Shown: piece by piece, positions 5,838-6,952 of the stretch
Position numbering within the stretch: the first letter of the stretch is position 1
Layout: each line of letters begins with the position of its first letter
Origin: an uncultured bacterium
GTDB lineage: Bacteria > Acidobacteriota > UBA890
NCBI GenBank assembly: GCA_937922775.1
Contig: CALAKE010000089.1
Location: 1 to 6,952, forward strand
Direction: 5' to 3'
DNA: 6,952 nucleotides
The notes under the pieces: generated by a model
What the model was told of the DNA's origin: nothing
Database searches by the model: none
The model's input: the letters and a program-made list of their open reading frames with translations, nothing else
Made by a program: the position numbers and the translations under genes

Positions 5838-6595
5838 GATGTGTACTGTCGAGAAATAACGGGTCGGCGTCACCAGCCGTGCCGCTCGTGTTGTGCGTTG
5901 TCATCACCTTGGCGGGTTGCGGCCAGGGAGGGGATCCCCTCCAGCGGGCCCGCGAAGCTTACCGGGCGGGCGACCGGATATCGGCGATCGGCCATTATCA
6001 GCGCTACCTCGAGGACCATACCGAGGACTACGAGGTGCGCAAGGAATACACTCTCACGCTTGGCGAGGAGTGGGCCTACGCCGGAGGAGAACGGGCTCCG
6101 ATTATCGAAGAGCTCGATTGGCTCTACGAGCAGCGTCCCAGCGATGAGGTGGTTCAGGGACTGCTGTCCACGATGCTCATTAGCGATGGCCAGGCAGCGA
6201 TGGAGGCGGAGCGCTATGAGGACGCCGAGGCGGGCTACATCAGGGCGATGGCCGTCAATCCCGAAGGCGGACACGCGCAGTACTTTCTGGGCACCCTGTA
6301 CGAGGATTGGGGGCGCCCTGAAGACGCTTTTACCCAGTACCGGTCGGCAGCCGCCAAGTATCCGGAAATTCCCGACCTCTACTTGCGCCTGGGAAGTGCC
6401 TATTTGGACCGTGGCGACTACGATCGCGCCATCAGCTATCTCGAGGTCGTGCCACAGTTGCAGATTTCGTCCTATCTGATTCCCGAAGCGCATTGCCTGT
6501 TGGCTCGTGCATACTTTGCCGAGAGTCTGGAGGATGAGGCGATCGAGCACCTCGGGATGGCAGTGGAGGGGTGCACAGTCGAGGGCCTGCGATAG
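5834..6595 (+). CDS. TPR-repeat lipoprotein
   Basis: A 253-residue secreted lipoprotein of unknown function. The N-terminus has basic residues (R2, R7), a hydrophobic stretch (about 15-27) and a lipobox LAGC with Cys29, so it should be cut before Cys29, lipidated and anchored to a membrane. The mature part is almost all helical repeats. TPR-like units are seen near 35-62 (AREAYRAGDRISAIGHYQRYL), 118-143 (AERYEDAEAGYIRAMAVNP), 147-177 (AQYFLGTLYEDWGRPEDAFTQY), 181-206 (LYLRLGSAYLDRGDYDRAISYL) and 217-245. TPRs bind protein partners, so a role as an envelope assembly or scaffold factor is plausible but unproven. The start overlaps the stop of the 525-residue gene. The SD is weak (a G-rich run at 5819-5826), which fits translation by coupling. 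It ends 31 bases before the convergent ferredoxin stop, and no terminator is seen between them. Confidence 0.88.
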   Translation: MRCVLSRNNGSASPAVPLVLCVVITLAGCGQGGDPLQRAREAYRAGDRISAIGHYQRYLEDHTEDYEVRKEYTLTLGEEWAYAGGERAPIIEELDWLYEQRPSDEVVQGLLSTMLISDGQAAMEAERYEDAEAGYIRAMAVNPEGGHAQYFLGTLYEDWGRPEDAFTQYRSAAAKYPEIPDLYLRLGSAYLDRGDYDRAISYLEVVPQLQISSYLIPEAHCLLARAYFAESLEDEAIEHLGMAVEGCTVEGLR

Positions 6596-6626
6596 CGGGC
6601 GGAGGCCTATAAGGGTTGGCGCCGGA

Positions 6627-6902
6627 TCATATGAAGACCAACTGGGCGTCGTCCTCGTATGCTTTCCGTTCGACCATGTCGATGGATTCCCACGGGCAAT
6701 AGCGCGCACACAAAGTGCAGCCGATACAGGTTTCCTTGTCAATGAGCACGTAGCGCTCTGCGGGGTTATCGCCCGGCTCCTTCAGATCGATGCAATCGAC
6801 CGGGCAGAAGACGATGCAAACCTCGCAGCCGGTGCAGTCATCGCTGCGCACGATCGCGATACTGGCTGATCTTTTCTTCGGTCGCTTCTTTGTTTTTGCC
6901 AT
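6627..6902 (-). CDS. 2x[4Fe-4S] ferredoxin-type protein with basic N-terminus
   Basis: A 91-residue bacterial-type ferredoxin, a small soluble electron carrier. Two complete CxxCxxCxxxCP motifs are present: Cys23, 26, 29, 33 (CTGCEVCIVFCP) and Cys59, 62, 65, 69 (CIGCTLCARYCP). In this fold the last Cys of each motif ligates the other cluster, so two [4Fe-4S] clusters are expected. An extra Cys37 follows the first motif. The spacing of 25 residues between motifs is longer than in clostridial ferredoxins and includes a loop KEPGDNPAERYVLIDKET. The first 12 residues are strongly basic (MAKTKKRPKKRS). The ATG is the complement of 6900-6902, and no clear SD is seen in the 50 bases upstream that are visible. 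The gene could be the first of its transcript or follow another gene beyond the right edge. The electron-transfer partner is unknown, and no redox gene lies in this window. Confidence 0.92.
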   Translation of the reverse strand: MAKTKKRPKKRSASIAIVRSDDCTGCEVCIVFCPVDCIDLKEPGDNPAERYVLIDKETCIGCTLCARYCPWESIDMVERKAYEDDAQLVFI

Positions 6903-6952
6903 CGCTGAAACCGTTGCTGCCGTACAGGGATAGTTGCCGACGTGTGGAAACC

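Noticed and set aside
6596..6626. Possible bidirectional terminator between the TPR lipoprotein and the ferredoxin.
   Set aside because: The 31-base gap contains no convincing stem or T-run on either strand.
5870..6742. Long minus-strand open frame of 290 codons opposite the TPR lipoprotein.
   Set aside because: It lies antisense to a gene with a clear lipobox and TPR pattern, crosses into the ferredoxin gene, and its translation shows no family motif. GC-rich codon use creates such shadows.

Overview
The window is a compact stretch of bacterial chromosome, GC-rich by eye (not counted), with seven protein genes: six complete and one cut by the left edge. The organism is probably a Gram-negative-type bacterium. 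The HU sequence, the MTAP/PfkB/CoaX set and a lipobox-bearing TPR protein recall deltaproteobacterial, myxobacterial or related uncultured lineages. That placement is an impression from protein style and cannot be proved from this window. No mobile element, CRISPR array, tRNA or rRNA was seen.

Layout. Positions 1-3529 hold a plus-strand run of four genes: the C-terminal half of recN (recombinational repair ATPase), an S-methyl-5'-thioadenosine phosphorylase (mtnP), a PfkB-family sugar or nucleoside kinase that overlaps mtnP by an ATGA junction, and coaX (type III pantothenate kinase). Gaps are 0-38 bases, so they are probably one transcript. Positions 3530-3712 are non-coding and hold hairpins: a perfect 10-bp stem after coaX, and a clear rho-independent terminator for the HU gene that arrives from the opposite strand. 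The HU gene (3713-3985, minus) has a strong SD and a near-consensus sigma70 promoter. The 274 bases between HU and the next plus-strand gene hold two divergent promoters and an imperfect 29-bp dyad.

Positions 4260-6595 hold a two-gene, translationally coupled unit. The first gene encodes a 525-residue, mostly helical cytoplasmic protein I do not recognise. The second encodes a lipoprotein with tetratricopeptide repeats. This pair is the least explained part of the window. A minus-strand 2x[4Fe-4S] ferredoxin with a very basic N-terminus (6627-6902) converges on it.

How the genes fit together. MtnP releases adenine and methylthioribose-1-phosphate from the by-product of polyamine synthesis. 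The adjacent kinase may serve a related nucleoside or sugar salvage step (inference). CoaX commits pantothenate to coenzyme A. RecN and HU are chromosome maintenance proteins. Apart from the unknown pair, this looks like ordinary core-genome content. I found no clear evidence of a novel defence or mobile system; the best candidate for an undescribed function is the 525-residue protein with its TPR lipoprotein partner.
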